A stretch of 64,000 bases of DNA from Xanthobacter aminoxidans (GCF_023571765.1 NZ_JAMJXC010000008.1:124001-188000), one strand, 5' to 3'. Shown: positions 19,596 through 29,290, counted from the first letter of the stretch. The notes: generated from the letters alone by a model not told the origin. Program-made: numbers and translations.

Positions 19596-19628
19596 ACGCT
19601 TTCCCAAACGCTTCCCAAAACGCTTCCT
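19596..19628 (+). repeat. three tandem copies of a 12-bp unit
   Basis: ACGCTTTCCCAA (19596-19607), ACGCTTCCCAAA (19608-19619) and the partial ACGCTTCCT (19620-19628) follow one another directly between the cyclase stop and the next gene's ribosome site. Origin may be slippage, or it could be an mRNA element. Confidence 0.6.
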
Positions 19629-19643
19629 TGGCGGAGACATGTC

Positions 19644-20570
19644 TTGAGCAAGGTCATCATCACCTGCGCGGTGACGGGCGGCATCCACACGCCCACCATG
19701 TCCGACGCACTGCCCATCACGCCCAACGAGATTGCCGAGCAGGCCATCGCGGCCGCCGAGGCCGGCGCCGCCATCCTGCACCTGCACGCCCGCGATCCCA
19801 AGGACGGGCGGCCCACGCCGGATCCCGCCGTGTTCATGGAATTCCTGCCGCGCATCAAGCAGGCGACCGATGCGGTGATCAACATCACCACCGGCGGCGG
19901 CCTGAACATGACGGTGGAGGACCGCCTCGCCGCCCCGTTGAAGGCCGCGCCGGAGATGTGCTCGCTGAACATGGGCTCCATGAACTTCGCCCTGCACCCG
20001 CTGGCGAAGCGCTATTCCAACTGGAAATACGCGTGGGAGGAGCCCTACCTCACCGGCACGAAGGACTTCATCTTCCGCAATACGTTCGGCGACATCGAAC
20101 GCATCTACAAGATGCTGGGCGAGGAGCACGGCACCAAGTTCGAGCATGAATGCTACGACGTGGGCCACCTCTACAATCTCGCCCATTGCCTCGATCAGGG
20201 CTGGTTCCGCCCGCCGGTGTTCCTGCAGCTCATCTTCGGCATCCTCGGCGGCATCGGGCCGGACATGGACAATCTGATGTTCATGAAGCGCACCGCCGAC
20301 AAGCTGTTCGGCAAGGACTATCACTGGTCCGTGCTCGCCGCCGGCCGCCACCAGATGCCGTTCGCGACGCAGGCGGCGATGATGGGCGGCAATGTGCGGG
20401 TGGGGCTGGAGGACAGCCTGTTCATCGGCCGCGGCAAGCTCGCATCCAGCAATGCCGAGCAGGTGGCGAAGATCCGCCGCATCCTGGAAGAACTCGGCCA
20501 CGAGATCGCCACCCCGGACGAGGCCCGCGCCACCCTCGGCCTCAAGGGCGCCGACAAGGTAAGCTTCTGA
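19644..20570 (+). CDS. BKACE-family beta-keto acid cleavage enzyme
   Basis: 308 residues of the Kce/DUF849 family: TIM-barrel zinc enzymes that exchange a beta-keto acid with acetyl-CoA to give acetoacetate and an acyl-CoA. The zinc-binding HLHARD has H46 and H48, and the family glycine stretch NITTGGGLNMTVEDRLA follows. The start is TTG 19644 with GGAG seven bases upstream; the nearby ATG at 19639 stops after one codon. The 3-keto substrate is undetermined; neighbours (lactonase, cyclase) suggest an oxidised ring or lactone upstream. Confidence 0.88.
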   Translation: MSKVIITCAVTGGIHTPTMSDALPITPNEIAEQAIAAAEAGAAILHLHARDPKDGRPTPDPAVFMEFLPRIKQATDAVINITTGGGLNMTVEDRLAAPLKAAPEMCSLNMGSMNFALHPLAKRYSNWKYAWEEPYLTGTKDFIFRNTFGDIERIYKMLGEEHGTKFEHECYDVGHLYNLAHCLDQGWFRPPVFLQLIFGILGGIGPDMDNLMFMKRTADKLFGKDYHWSVLAAGRHQMPFATQAAMMGGNVRVGLEDSLFIGRGKLASSNAEQVAKIRRILEELGHEIATPDEARATLGLKGADKVSF

Positions 20571-20586
20571 AAGCCTGAGGAACGCC

Positions 20587-21603
20587 ATGGCCACGCCCAA
20601 CCCCATCGACGGCTTTACGGTAGACCCCGCCGCCATCGCCTATGTGGGCGAGGGCCTGCAGCGTCCCGAATGCATCCTTGCCGAGCGCGACGGCTCCCTG
20701 TGGAGCGCGGACGCGCGCGGCGGTGTGGTCCATATCCGCCCGGACGGCACCCAGAAGCTGATCGCGCAGAGCGAGGCGACGCATTTCGCTTCCGCCACCG
20801 ACGAGGAGACGCGCTTCGTCTCCGGCACATTGCCCAACGGCCTCGCCTTCGCCCGCAACGGCGACATCCTGATCTCCAATTTCGGCACCGACCGGCTGGA
20901 GATCATGACCCGCGACGGGCAATCCCGCGTGCTCGCCGACACCATCGACGGCGCGCCCATCGGCAAGGTCAATTTCGTGCTGCGCGACAGCCGCGACCGC
21001 ATCTGGCTCACCATCTCCACCCGCATCAGGAACTGGATGCAGGCCATGAGCCCGAACGTCTCGGACGGCTACGTGGCGCTCTACGAGAACGGACACCTGC
21101 GCATCGTCGCGGACGGCTTCTGCTTCACCAACGAGATCCGCTTCGACGCCAACGAGGAATGGCTCTATGTGGTGGAGACGGGCGGCAAGCGGGTGACGCG
21201 CCTCAGGGCCCTGCCCAATGGCGATCTGGTGGACCGCGAGACCTTCGGCCCCTCCGACCATGGCGCCCTCATCGACGGCATCGCCTTCGACGCCCATGGC
21301 AACCTCTGGGGCACCCATGTGATGACGGACCGCATCTTCGCCATCACGCCCGACGGCGACCTGCGCATCATCCTCGACGACGACCACGGCAGCCCGGCCG
21401 GCAAGGCGCTGATGGCGGCTCTGGAGAAGGACGCCGTGACGCCAGAGCTGATGCTCGCCTGCGGCGGCACCATCGCGCCGTGGTTCGCCAGCGTGACCTT
21501 CGGCGGGCCGGACCTCAGGACCGTCTATGTGGGCAGCCTGCGCGGCACCCGCATTCCCTTCTTCCGCTCACCGGTGGCGGGCCTGCCCATGGTCCACTGG
21601 TGA
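20587..21603 (+). CDS. SMP-30/gluconolactonase-family lactonase
   Basis: 338 residues with six-bladed propeller repeats, including RPECILAERDGSLWSADARGG early, LPNGLAFARNGDILISNFGTDRLEI, FTNEIRFDANEEWLYVVET and LIDGIAFDAHGNLWGTHV. The E/N/D residues of these strands form the metal site in SMP-30 enzymes. It probably opens a lactone in the cytoplasm (no signal peptide). It starts 16 bases after the BKACE gene. Confidence 0.85.
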   Translation: MATPNPIDGFTVDPAAIAYVGEGLQRPECILAERDGSLWSADARGGVVHIRPDGTQKLIAQSEATHFASATDEETRFVSGTLPNGLAFARNGDILISNFGTDRLEIMTRDGQSRVLADTIDGAPIGKVNFVLRDSRDRIWLTISTRIRNWMQAMSPNVSDGYVALYENGHLRIVADGFCFTNEIRFDANEEWLYVVETGGKRVTRLRALPNGDLVDRETFGPSDHGALIDGIAFDAHGNLWGTHVMTDRIFAITPDGDLRIILDDDHGSPAGKALMAALEKDAVTPELMLACGGTIAPWFASVTFGGPDLRTVYVGSLRGTRIPFFRSPVAGLPMVHW

Positions 21604-21640
21604 CGGCCGACCAATAAAAAGCACGAACGGGAGGACATTC

Positions 21641-22876
21641 ATGACTGCGAAATTCGGCCCCCTCGCCTTGGCCCTGGCGGCGGGACTTGCCGCGGCTCCG
21701 GCAGCGGCGGAAATCTCCGGCGGCACGGTGAAGGTGGGCGTGCTCACCGACATGTCCGGCGTCTATTCCGACATCACCGGCAAGGGCTCGCTCATCGCCG
21801 CCCAGATGGCCATCGACGACTGCCTGAAGGCCGAATGTGCCGGCATGAAGATCGAGATGGTCTCCGCCGACCACCAGAACAAGGCGGACATCGCCTCCGC
21901 CACCGCGCGCAAGTGGATTGACCAGGACGGCGTGGACGTCCTCGCCGACATGTCCAACGCCTCCATCCAGCTCGCCATCGCGCCGCTGGTGAAGGAGAAG
22001 AACCGCGTCGCGCTCTTCCCCGGCGGCACCGCGCGCCTCACCGGCGATGCCTGCCAGCCCGGCCATGTGGTGCAGTGGATGTGGGACACCTACGTGCAGG
22101 TGGCCGGCATCGCCAACCGCCTCACCCAGCCCGGCACCTCCTGGTATCTGGTGACGGCGGACTATGCCCTCGGCCAGCAACTGGAGGCGGACGCCAAGAC
22201 CGTGGTGGGCAAGAAGGGCGGCAAGGTGCTCGGCTCCGTGCGCCATCCCTTCCCGGCGGTGGACCTCTCCTCCCCGCTGCTCACCGCGCAGGGCTCGGGG
22301 GCCGACATCATCGCCCTCGCCAATGCCGGCAACGACACGGTGACCGGCATCAAGACCGCGCGCGAATTCGGCATCACCACCTCGAAGCAGAAGCTCGTCG
22401 CCTTCTTCCTCACCGCGCTGGATGTGAAGAGCGTGGGCCTGCCGGTGGCGCAGGGAACGCTTCTGTCCGAAGGCTTCTATTGGGACCTCGACGACGGCAC
22501 CCGCGCCTTCTCCGAGCGCTTCAAGGCGCAGAATGGCAAGATCCCGTCCGCCATCCACGCCGGCGTCTATTCCTCCGTCCTGCACTATCTGAAGTCGGTG
22601 GCGGCCACGAAGAGCGATGATGCCGAGACCGTGGTGAAGAAGATGGGCGAGCTGCCCATCAAGGACGACGTCGTGCGCAACGCCAAGCTGAGGCCCGACG
22701 GACGCATGGTCCACGATTTCTACGTGTTCGAGGTGAAGGCGCCAGACGCCTCCAAGGGCGAATGGGACCTCTACAAGCTGGTCGCCACCCTGCCCGGCGA
22801 CGAGGCATTCCGCCCGCTCTCCGAAAGCGCCTGCCCGGCCATCATCGCTGCGCGCGGAGAGAAGAAGGCGAACTGA
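21641..22876 (+). CDS. ABC transporter substrate-binding protein (LivK-type), orphan
   Basis: 411 residues starting at ATG 21641 with GGGAGG upstream; signal peptide at 1-24 (ending AAPAAAE), so periplasmic. The mature part has VKVGVLTDMSGVYSDITGKGSLIAAQMAIDD and an HNA-like region SADHQNKADIASA, as in Liv binding proteins for aromatic or aliphatic acids. No LivFGHM genes follow, so it must share permeases encoded elsewhere, perhaps those at 2.7-7.7 kb. It closes the TetR-linked operon. Confidence 0.88.
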   Translation: MTAKFGPLALALAAGLAAAPAAAEISGGTVKVGVLTDMSGVYSDITGKGSLIAAQMAIDDCLKAECAGMKIEMVSADHQNKADIASATARKWIDQDGVDVLADMSNASIQLAIAPLVKEKNRVALFPGGTARLTGDACQPGHVVQWMWDTYVQVAGIANRLTQPGTSWYLVTADYALGQQLEADAKTVVGKKGGKVLGSVRHPFPAVDLSSPLLTAQGSGADIIALANAGNDTVTGIKTAREFGITTSKQKLVAFFLTALDVKSVGLPVAQGTLLSEGFYWDLDDGTRAFSERFKAQNGKIPSAIHAGVYSSVLHYLKSVAATKSDDAETVVKKMGELPIKDDVVRNAKLRPDGRMVHDFYVFEVKAPDASKGEWDLYKLVATLPGDEAFRPLSESACPAIIAARGEKKAN

Positions 22877-22882
22877 GCAACA

Positions 22883-22911
22883 ACGGGGCCGCGCGTCCGG
22901 CACGGCCCCGT
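22883..22911. terminator. hairpin between convergent binding-protein and SDR genes
   Basis: ACGGGGCCG (22883-22891) pairs perfectly with CGGCCCCGT (22903-22911), directly after the stop at 22876 and before the facing gene ending at 22999. No T-tract is present. Confidence 0.6.
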
Positions 22912-22998
22912 AGCGGCTTCGCCCCCTTGCCGCTTTCAAGCGCGACGCAACGCGCAGCGGGATCGACGTGTCAGAAGTCCGATGCCCGGAGCAAGAGG

Positions 22999-23799
22999 TT
23001 AACCGCGGCGGGCGGTTCCACGCAGGGTCGGCAGTCCGATGCCCGCAGCGTCGAAGCCGCCGTCCACGGCAAGTTCCTGCCCGGTGATGTAGCTTGCCTT
23101 GTCACTGCACAGGAAGAGGACCGCCTCCGCGAGCTCCTCCTCCAGCCCATAGCGGGCGAGCGGGATGGCGTCGTGATAGTCGGCGCGGATCGCGGGCGAA
23201 TGCACCTCTTTCGCCATGGCGGTGTCCACCGGCCCCGGCGCCACCGCGTTGACGCGGATGCCGAAGCCCGCGAGTTCCACCGCGAGCTGCTTGGTGAGGT
23301 GCGCGAGCGCAGCCTTGCTGGTGCCGTAGGCGGCCCGCAGGGTCGAGGCCCGCAGCCCGGAGATGGACGTGATGTTGACGATGGCCCCACCGCCCTGACG
23401 CGCGATCAGCGGCACGGTGGCTTTGGTGCAGTTGAACGGGCCGGACAAGTTGACATCGAGCACGCGGCTCCATTCCGCGTCCGTCGTCTCGAGAATGGGC
23501 TTGAACACGGCGATACCGGCATTGTTGACCAGCGCATCGAGCCGGCCGAACCGGGCGTCGATCGCCTGAACCGCGGCCGCGACCGCCGCCGGATCAGCCA
23601 CATCGCAGACCAATGCGAGCGTGCGCTCGGGCTCCGCCAGGGCGGCGAAGGCCTCCTGGAGCAGCAGGGGCTCGATATCGAGCAGCGCCACCCGCCAGCC
23701 GTCGGCAATGAACTTGCGCGCCACGGCAAGTCCGATGCCGCGCGCCGCGCCCGTGACTAGAGCAACTTTGGGATCTGGGAAGGTGGAGGTTTCGGGCAT
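22999..23799 (-). CDS. SDR-family oxidoreductase
   Basis: 266 residues: TGAARGIG at about 16-23, NNAGIAVF, catalytic S and YGTSK (SGLRASTLRAAYGTSKAAL) and C-terminal ITGQELAVDGGFDA. A generic FabG-like dehydrogenase. It lies 147 bases after an old yellow enzyme gene on the same strand, so the two may form a reductive pair. Substrate unknown. Confidence 0.85.
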   Translation of the reverse strand: MPETSTFPDPKVALVTGAARGIGLAVARKFIADGWRVALLDIEPLLLQEAFAALAEPERTLALVCDVADPAAVAAAVQAIDARFGRLDALVNNAGIAVFKPILETTDAEWSRVLDVNLSGPFNCTKATVPLIARQGGGAIVNITSISGLRASTLRAAYGTSKAALAHLTKQLAVELAGFGIRVNAVAPGPVDTAMAKEVHSPAIRADYHDAIPLARYGLEEELAEAVLFLCSDKASYITGQELAVDGGFDAAGIGLPTLRGTARRG

Positions 23800-23946
23800 G
23801 ACCGTTTCATCGTGGAATGATCTTGCTGAGGCTCATACCCCGACGGTCGGCGAAACGGAATGCCCGCTGCAACAGACAGCGCGGCGGGCGTCTCCTGCTT
23901 CGGAGGAAAGGCTCGGCGGAGAACGCCGAGCCCTGGCTTGCCGCAA

Positions 23947-25095
23947 CTAGCGGAAATCGCCGGTGGCGATGGGGTCGGAACCCGGGAAGGTCTCCTCGAG
24001 CGCCTCGTCGAGCAGCGCGGCGTCGGCGGTGGGATAATCGGTGTAGCCCTCCGGCCCCTGCGTGTACCAGGTCTCCATGTGGTCCGGCGCGAGCGGAATC
24101 GCGTGCCGGATGCGGGCGGGCAGATCGGGATTGGCGAGGAAGCCGCGGCCGAAGGCGATGGCGTCCGCCTCGCCCTTCTCCAGGGCGGCCATGGCACGGG
24201 CGCCGTCGAAATCGGAATTCAGCACCAGCGGCCCGTCGAACACGGCCCGGATCTCCGGATGGACCGGCGGATGGTCCGGCGTGCCGCGGGTGCCCTCCGG
24301 AGGCGGCTCGCGCAGTTCGAGGAAGGCGATGCCGATATCCGACAGGATCTGCGCGGCGTGGCGGAACAGGGGCACCGGATCGGGATCGTTGACGCCCTGG
24401 CTCTCTCCGTTGGGCGACAGGCGCACGCCCGTGCGGTCGGCGCCGATCTCGCCGGCCACGGCCTCCGTCACCTCGCGCAGCAGGCGGGAGCGGTTCTCGA
24501 TGGAGCCGCCGTAGGCATCGGTGCGGTGATTGGCCGAGGCGCGCAGGAACTGGTCGATCAGATAGCCGTTCGCGGCGTGGATCTCCACGCCGTCGAATCC
24601 AGCGAGCAGGGCGTTGCGGGCCGCCCGGCGATAGTCGTTGAGCAGGCCGGGGATCTCGGCGGCATCGAGGGCACGGGCCTCGGCATGGGGTTGCTTGCCG
24701 TCATAGGTATGGGCGTAGGCCGGCGCGGTCGTCGCCGATGCGGAAACGGCCTTGGCGCCGTCAAGGAAGCTCGGATGCACGATCCGCCCCATGTGCCAGA
24801 GCTGGCACACCATGCGCCCGCCGGCGCTCTTCACCGCGTCCGTCACCGGTCGCCAGGCGGTGACCTGCTCGTCGCTCCAGATACCGGGCGCGAAGGGCCA
24901 GCCGAGGCCCTGTCGGCTGATGCCGGTGGCTTCGGAAATGATGAGGCCGGCGCTGGCGCGCTGGGCATAATATTCCGCCATGAGCGCGGTGGGCACATGC
25001 TCGCGCGTGCCGCGGCCACGGGTCAGGGGCGCCATGAACATGCGGTTCGGCGCCGCGATGGCACCCATCTGGATGGGATCGAACAAGGTGGGCAT
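23947..25095 (-). CDS. old yellow enzyme-family ene-reductase (NemA-like)
   Basis: 382 residues of an FMN TIM-barrel reductase. The N terminus LFDPIQMGAIAAPNRMFMAPLTRGR, the core GFDGVEIHAANGYLIDQFLR (paired His/Asn that bind the substrate carbonyl or nitro group) and DAYGGSIENRSRLL are diagnostic. It reduces activated alkenes, nitroesters or nitroaromatics with NADPH. ATG 25095 is preceded by GGAGAAGACCC. No regulator is adjacent. Confidence 0.9.
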   Translation of the reverse strand: MPTLFDPIQMGAIAAPNRMFMAPLTRGRGTREHVPTALMAEYYAQRASAGLIISEATGISRQGLGWPFAPGIWSDEQVTAWRPVTDAVKSAGGRMVCQLWHMGRIVHPSFLDGAKAVSASATTAPAYAHTYDGKQPHAEARALDAAEIPGLLNDYRRAARNALLAGFDGVEIHAANGYLIDQFLRASANHRTDAYGGSIENRSRLLREVTEAVAGEIGADRTGVRLSPNGESQGVNDPDPVPLFRHAAQILSDIGIAFLELREPPPEGTRGTPDHPPVHPEIRAVFDGPLVLNSDFDGARAMAALEKGEADAIAFGRGFLANPDLPARIRHAIPLAPDHMETWYTQGPEGYTDYPTADAALLDEALEETFPGSDPIATGDFR

Positions 25096-25644
25096 GGGTC
25101 TTCTCCGGGAGCTCTACGAAGAACCGCCCTCGGCCGGCGTCCGGATGCGAAAGATGGGGCGGACAATTGGCTGCGGGCGAGAGGTCAAGGGGGGACGAAC
25201 ACACCGGCGGCCCCGGAAGAGCAAAGCGGGGAGCGCTTGCCGAGGCGGCCGCCTGTTGGATCGCGACGGCATGGATGGTCGTGTCGGGACAGCAGGACAA
25301 GGCGAGCGTGCCGAAGGCGGCGACGAAGATCAAGGCCGCGGGCGCAACCGCAGTTGCTCGCGCCACCAAGCGACCAGCGGCGGCCGGAAGTTCACTGGCC
25401 GCGCCAGTCTCCTGAGCACGGCCGCTGACGGCCTCGGCGGTGTCACGAGCCGCAGCCGTCTCTTCGCCGCGAACGTCGCATCACCGCGTCGCGCCCTCGA
25501 CGCGCCTCCACATATCGGCATTCCGGGCGCGAGGCCTTGCTCCCGGACACAGCCTGTCCCGGCGTCCTGACCGAGCACCATCCTTTCGGCGCCCCCTCCC
25601 CACGCATTGACCGTCAACGCCGGAGAATGGCGCCGGGGACACCA
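25096..25644. other. 549-bp stretch without a convincing gene
   Basis: This lies upstream of the old yellow enzyme start and downstream of the helicase stop. It should contain the promoter of the former. Open frames on both strands run across it, but none has recognisable family motifs, and the best minus-strand one (hydrophobic start APAALIFVAAFGTLALSCC) merely runs on into the oxidoreductase gene in another frame. I see no repeat or RNA element. Confidence 0.4.
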
Positions 25645-27513
25645 TCAGGAGCGTCGTGTCGGCTTTCCTTTAGGCTTTCCCTCGAATGTATTCGGACGCC
25701 CGCTTCTACGCTGGCCCTCGCCTTTGCCTTGACCAGACGGCTTGGCCTCGCGCGGCTTCTCGAACCCGGCCTTGCCGTGCTCCGCCCTGCCATCGGCAGA
25801 TTTCCCCTGCGCGGGCCTGTTGCGAAACGTCTTGCCGCGGGGGGGCTCCCCGGATGGCGGAAAGCCGCGCGCCGGCTTCCCGCGGGCGGGCCGCTTCGAA
25901 GGCTCAGCAGGCTGGCCGGGCAACACTTCGATGACGACATCGTCGCCATCCGCCCTGCGGGCCGCCTTGCCGAAGCGGTCGGCGGCAGCGAGGCTGACCT
26001 CGAAAGCCGTCTCCTCATCGGATATGCGGATGACACCGATATCCTTGCGCGTCACGTTCCCGCGCCGGCAGATCAGGGGCAGCAGCCATTTGGGATCGGC
26101 ATTGTTGCGGCGCCCGACATTGAGGCGGAACCAGACACTGCCGGCGCCCGAGCCGCCGTCGAAATCCCGGCCGGCCGCCCGGTCGCGCGCGGCACGGGGC
26201 TCACCCGGATCGGCGACCTCCTCTGGGGCCGGCAGGCCGGCCCTGTAGAGGCGCACCAGCGCAGCGGCCAGATGCTCGGGCGTATGCGCGGCGAGCAGCG
26301 CGAGGCCGGCGCTGGCATCCTCTTCATTCGGCTCATCTGTGATGACCGCATCGCTCAGCATCCGTTCGTGGTCGAGCTTGCGGATGTCCTCGGAGGTGGG
26401 CGGGCCGGACCATGAGGGCCGGATGCCGATCGCCCGCATGAGATCCTCGGCCCGGCGCCGGCGAAACGGCGGCACCAGCAGCACGCTCACGCCCTTGCGC
26501 CCCGCCCGGCCGGTGCGGCCGCTGCGGTGCTGCAGGCTTTCGGCATCGTTGGGCAGGTCGGCGTGGATGACGAGGCCGAGGTTCGGCAGGTCGATCCCCC
26601 GCGCGGCGACGTCGGTGGCGACACAGACCCGCGCGCGCCCGTCCCGCAGCGCCTGCAAGGCGTGGTTGCGCTCGTTCTGGCTCAGTTCTCCAGACAGCGC
26701 GACGGCCGAGAACTGGCGCTCCTGAAGCATGGCGTGCAGACGCCGCACGGCCTCCCGCGTGTTGCAGAACACGATGGCGCTTGGAGTATCATAGTAGCGA
26801 AGAACGTTGACGATCGCATGCTCGACCTCGGTCGGCGCGACGCGCATGGTGCGGTATTCGATGTCGGCATGCCCGCCTTCGGCCCCCGCCACCTCGATGC
26901 GCAAGGCATCGCGCTGGTAACGCTTGGCGAGGGCGATGATCCCACGCGGCATGGTTGCAGAAAACAGCAGGCTGCGCCGCTCCGGCGGGGTGGCGTCGAG
27001 AATGAACTCGAGATCCTCGCGAAAGCCGAGATCGAGCATCTCGTCGGCCTCGTCGAGCACGGCCACGCGCAGCGCCGAAAGATCGAGACGGCCGCGTTCC
27101 AGATGATCGCGCAGGCGGCCGGGGGTGCCGACGACGATGTGGGCGCCCCGCGCCAGCAGGCGCTGCTCCTGGCGCGGGTCCATGCCGCCGACGCAGGAAA
27201 CGATGCGGGCTCCGGTCGCTGCGTAAAGCCAGGCGAACTCACGCTGGACCTGGAGCGCCAATTCCCGTGTGGGCGCCACCACCAGCGCCTGCGGCACGCT
27301 CGCGAACTCGAAACGCTCCGCGGTGCCCAGCAGCGTTTCGGCCATGGCGAGGCCATAGGCGACCGTCTTGCCGGAACCCGTCTGGGCCGACACGAGAAGA
27401 TCGCGACCTGACGCCTCGAGCGCCAGCACGGCGAGCTGCACCGGCGTCGGATTATCGTAATCTTTTTCCGCCAGGGAGCGGGCGAGCGCCGGATTTGTCG
27501 TCAGGAAGGGCAC
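25645..27513 (-). CDS. DEAD-box RNA helicase, CsdA/DbpA-like
   Basis: 622 residues. Helicase core at 1-380: Q-motif DNPTPVQLAVL, motif I AQTGSGKT (43-50), motif II DEAD, motif III SAT, motif VI HRSGRTGRAG. Residues about 455-540 form a DbpA/CsdA-type RNA-binding domain (VWFRLNVGRRNNADPKWLLPLICRRG region), and the last 80 residues are a Lys/Arg/Gly-rich tail, typical of ribosome-assembly or cold-shock helicases. The start is GTG 27513 (MPFLTTNP). The 27514-27700 leader shows no clear gene. Confidence 0.92.
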   Translation of the reverse strand: MPFLTTNPALARSLAEKDYDNPTPVQLAVLALEASGRDLLVSAQTGSGKTVAYGLAMAETLLGTAERFEFASVPQALVVAPTRELALQVQREFAWLYAATGARIVSCVGGMDPRQEQRLLARGAHIVVGTPGRLRDHLERGRLDLSALRVAVLDEADEMLDLGFREDLEFILDATPPERRSLLFSATMPRGIIALAKRYQRDALRIEVAGAEGGHADIEYRTMRVAPTEVEHAIVNVLRYYDTPSAIVFCNTREAVRRLHAMLQERQFSAVALSGELSQNERNHALQALRDGRARVCVATDVAARGIDLPNLGLVIHADLPNDAESLQHRSGRTGRAGRKGVSVLLVPPFRRRRAEDLMRAIGIRPSWSGPPTSEDIRKLDHERMLSDAVITDEPNEEDASAGLALLAAHTPEHLAAALVRLYRAGLPAPEEVADPGEPRAARDRAAGRDFDGGSGAGSVWFRLNVGRRNNADPKWLLPLICRRGNVTRKDIGVIRISDEETAFEVSLAAADRFGKAARRADGDDVVIEVLPGQPAEPSKRPARGKPARGFPPSGEPPRGKTFRNRPAQGKSADGRAEHGKAGFEKPREAKPSGQGKGEGQRRSGRPNTFEGKPKGKPTRRS

Positions 27514-27738
27514 GGCTGGGTCCGCCTATCTCGCAGTATCGTCAGGCGTCGAAGGGTAGCCGTCGGAAAGCATGTGGAACGCCTTCCTAATACCCCGGGA
27601 GCCAAGACGCCACAGCCGCCTGGGTGCGCTTCTAAGGCACATGGCGTCGTTTTCGTAAAGCTATGACCCGCCCCGGGACCAACAGCCACCGGTTTCCTGC
27701 ACGCCTCCTTCCCTGAATTTTGAGGTATGGAGGCCCCG

Positions 27739-27834
27739 ATGAGCAAAGCGAACTTCACGGGGAACGCCGAGCGCGACGCCGTCCTTCAAGCCCGTGGTGA
27801 CGATGACCAAGGTCTGATCGTAGAGCCGGCCTGA
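27739..27834 (+). pseudogene. IS3-family OrfA remnant (N terminus only)
   Basis: A 31-codon frame beginning MSKANFT and containing ERDAVLQ, which matches the start of IS3-family OrfA proteins (typically K-FTEEFKRDAV-Q). It then diverges and stops at 27834, before any helix-turn-helix. Too short to be certain, but its orientation and spacing relative to the OrfB remnant support the reading. Confidence 0.5.
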
Positions 27835-27876
27835 TATGCATCTTTATAAATACAACAACCGCGTCCGAGGCGGACC

Positions 27877-28513
27877 TTATGACAATCCGATACTCATCAG
27901 GCTGGCGTTTCCCCCCGCGGCGGCGGTGTTGATGGATGTCGAGACCTCCTCCATGAGCCAGTTGAGGCAATAGGCATCGGGATCGTTGAGCAGGTCCTGT
28001 GTCGACGCGGATTGGGCCAGCACCAAGGGGCCGCCGAGCGTCGCGATCTTGATGTTCACCGCACGGACCCGCTCAGCCTCGCCCTCGATGAGGGCACCTG
28101 AGAACGGCCCGTCGGCCTGCCAATCCGAACTCAGCCTAATCCGGGCGGCGACCGCGGCCGGGAGATCAGAAAGCGCACCGTGCAGTCCGGGCGCGGCATC
28201 GATGGCAACGAGATTCCCGGTCGCGAGAGCCGCGGCGATCTGGCGGTAGAGGCCCCGCTCCGTCTGCGGCACGAGGAGGATGAGGCCGCGCGGGTGGAGC
28301 GCGTAGAGGTTGCGCTCGCCTTCCGGGCCGGCGAGCTCCTTCTCCACCCCGAGCGCGGAGCGCACCGCGAACTCCCGCGCCGCGTTGGCCTCCGAGCGCA
28401 GTCCCTTGCGGCTGAGCCAGCTCGCGAAATCGAGCACCGCCGGGTCGGTGTGCACCGTGCCCTGCAGCAGCGGCACCGGCGCTTTCCGAACGAGCCGTCC
28501 GAGATAAAGCGGG
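27877..28513 (-). pseudogene. putA: putA 3' fragment (C-terminal part of the trifunctional proline-catabolism protein)
   Basis: The minus-strand frame carries about 210 residues of the extreme C terminus of PutA: GPEGERNLYALHPRG, LVPQTERGLYRQIAAALATGN, WLMEEVSTSIN and the terminal TAAAGGNASLMSIG. Homology stops near 28513, where transposase-like sequence begins on the other strand, so proline dehydrogenase, the P5C dehydrogenase core and any start are missing. It is a relic, probably left by recombination at the insertion element. Confidence 0.75.
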
Positions 28514-28515
28514 CC

Positions 28516-29290
28516 GACGACGCCATCGCCCACGAGCGGCGCCGCTTCGGCTATCGGCGTCTGCACGTGCTGCTGCGGCGGGAGGGGTTCACGGTCAACC
28601 ACAAGCGCCTGTTCCGGCTTTATCGCGAGGAGCGCCTCAAGGTGCGGCGCCGTGGTGGCCGCAAGCGGGCCATCGGAACGCGGGCACCCATGACGATCCC
28701 GATGCGGCCGAACGCGCGCTGGTCGCTCGACTTCGTGTCGGACCAGCTCACCTGTGGCCGTCGCTTGCGCATCCTCACCGTCGTCGACGACTGCACCCGG
28801 GAATGCCTCACCCTGCTGGCGGATAAGTCGCTATCCAGCGTGCGGGTGGCGCGGGAGCTGGATCGCCTCGTGACCGAGCGCGGCCGGCCGGAGATGATCG
28901 TCAGCGATAACGGCAGCGAGTTCACATCCAATGCCATCCTCGCCTGGGCGGACGCGGCACAGGTCGAGTGGCATTACATCGCGCCGGGCAAGCCCATGCA
29001 GAACGCCTTCATCGAGAGCTTCACGGCCGCCTGCGCGATGAGCTTCTCAATGAGACCCTGTTCTCGGCACTGAGCCAGGCCAGAGCGACCCTGAGCGGGT
29101 GGCGGTCCGATTACAATGGATCGAGGCCCCACTCCGCCCTCGGCTGGCGACCCCGTCCGCCTTCGCCGCCACCTTCCATCCGCGACGGGATCTGCCGCTG
29201 CGCCAAGTCAAAAGCTCCACGCCAGATCCCGCCGCTCACCCGGCCGAAAGGGCCAAATCCACCCGACAGAACGAACTCACCGCTGGATAA
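28516..29290 (+). pseudogene. IS3-family OrfB transposase, 5'-truncated and frameshifted
   Basis: From HERRRFGYRRLH (about 28528) the frame follows OrfB of the IS3 family, with the DDE triad visible in WSLDF, VSDNG and AFIESF. At 29023 one base is missing: IESF should continue NGRLRDELLNETLF, and that sequence resumes in the next frame. The N-terminal third is replaced by the reversed putA fragment. Not functional. Confidence 0.8.

Noticed and set aside
18738-20636. 632-codon minus-strand frame
   Set aside because: Opposite the cyclase and BKACE genes and running through the TetR operator; composition only.
24761-25369. Minus-strand frame with signal-peptide-like start in the gap before the old yellow enzyme
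   Set aside because: The hydrophobic stretch ends in sequence that overlaps the oxidoreductase in another frame; no ribosome site or family match.
25537-26415. 292-codon plus-strand frame
   Set aside because: Antisense to the helicase C-terminal domain; no motifs.
27501-27758. 85-codon minus-strand frame upstream of the helicase
   Set aside because: No family similarity and overlaps the helicase start region; likely chance.
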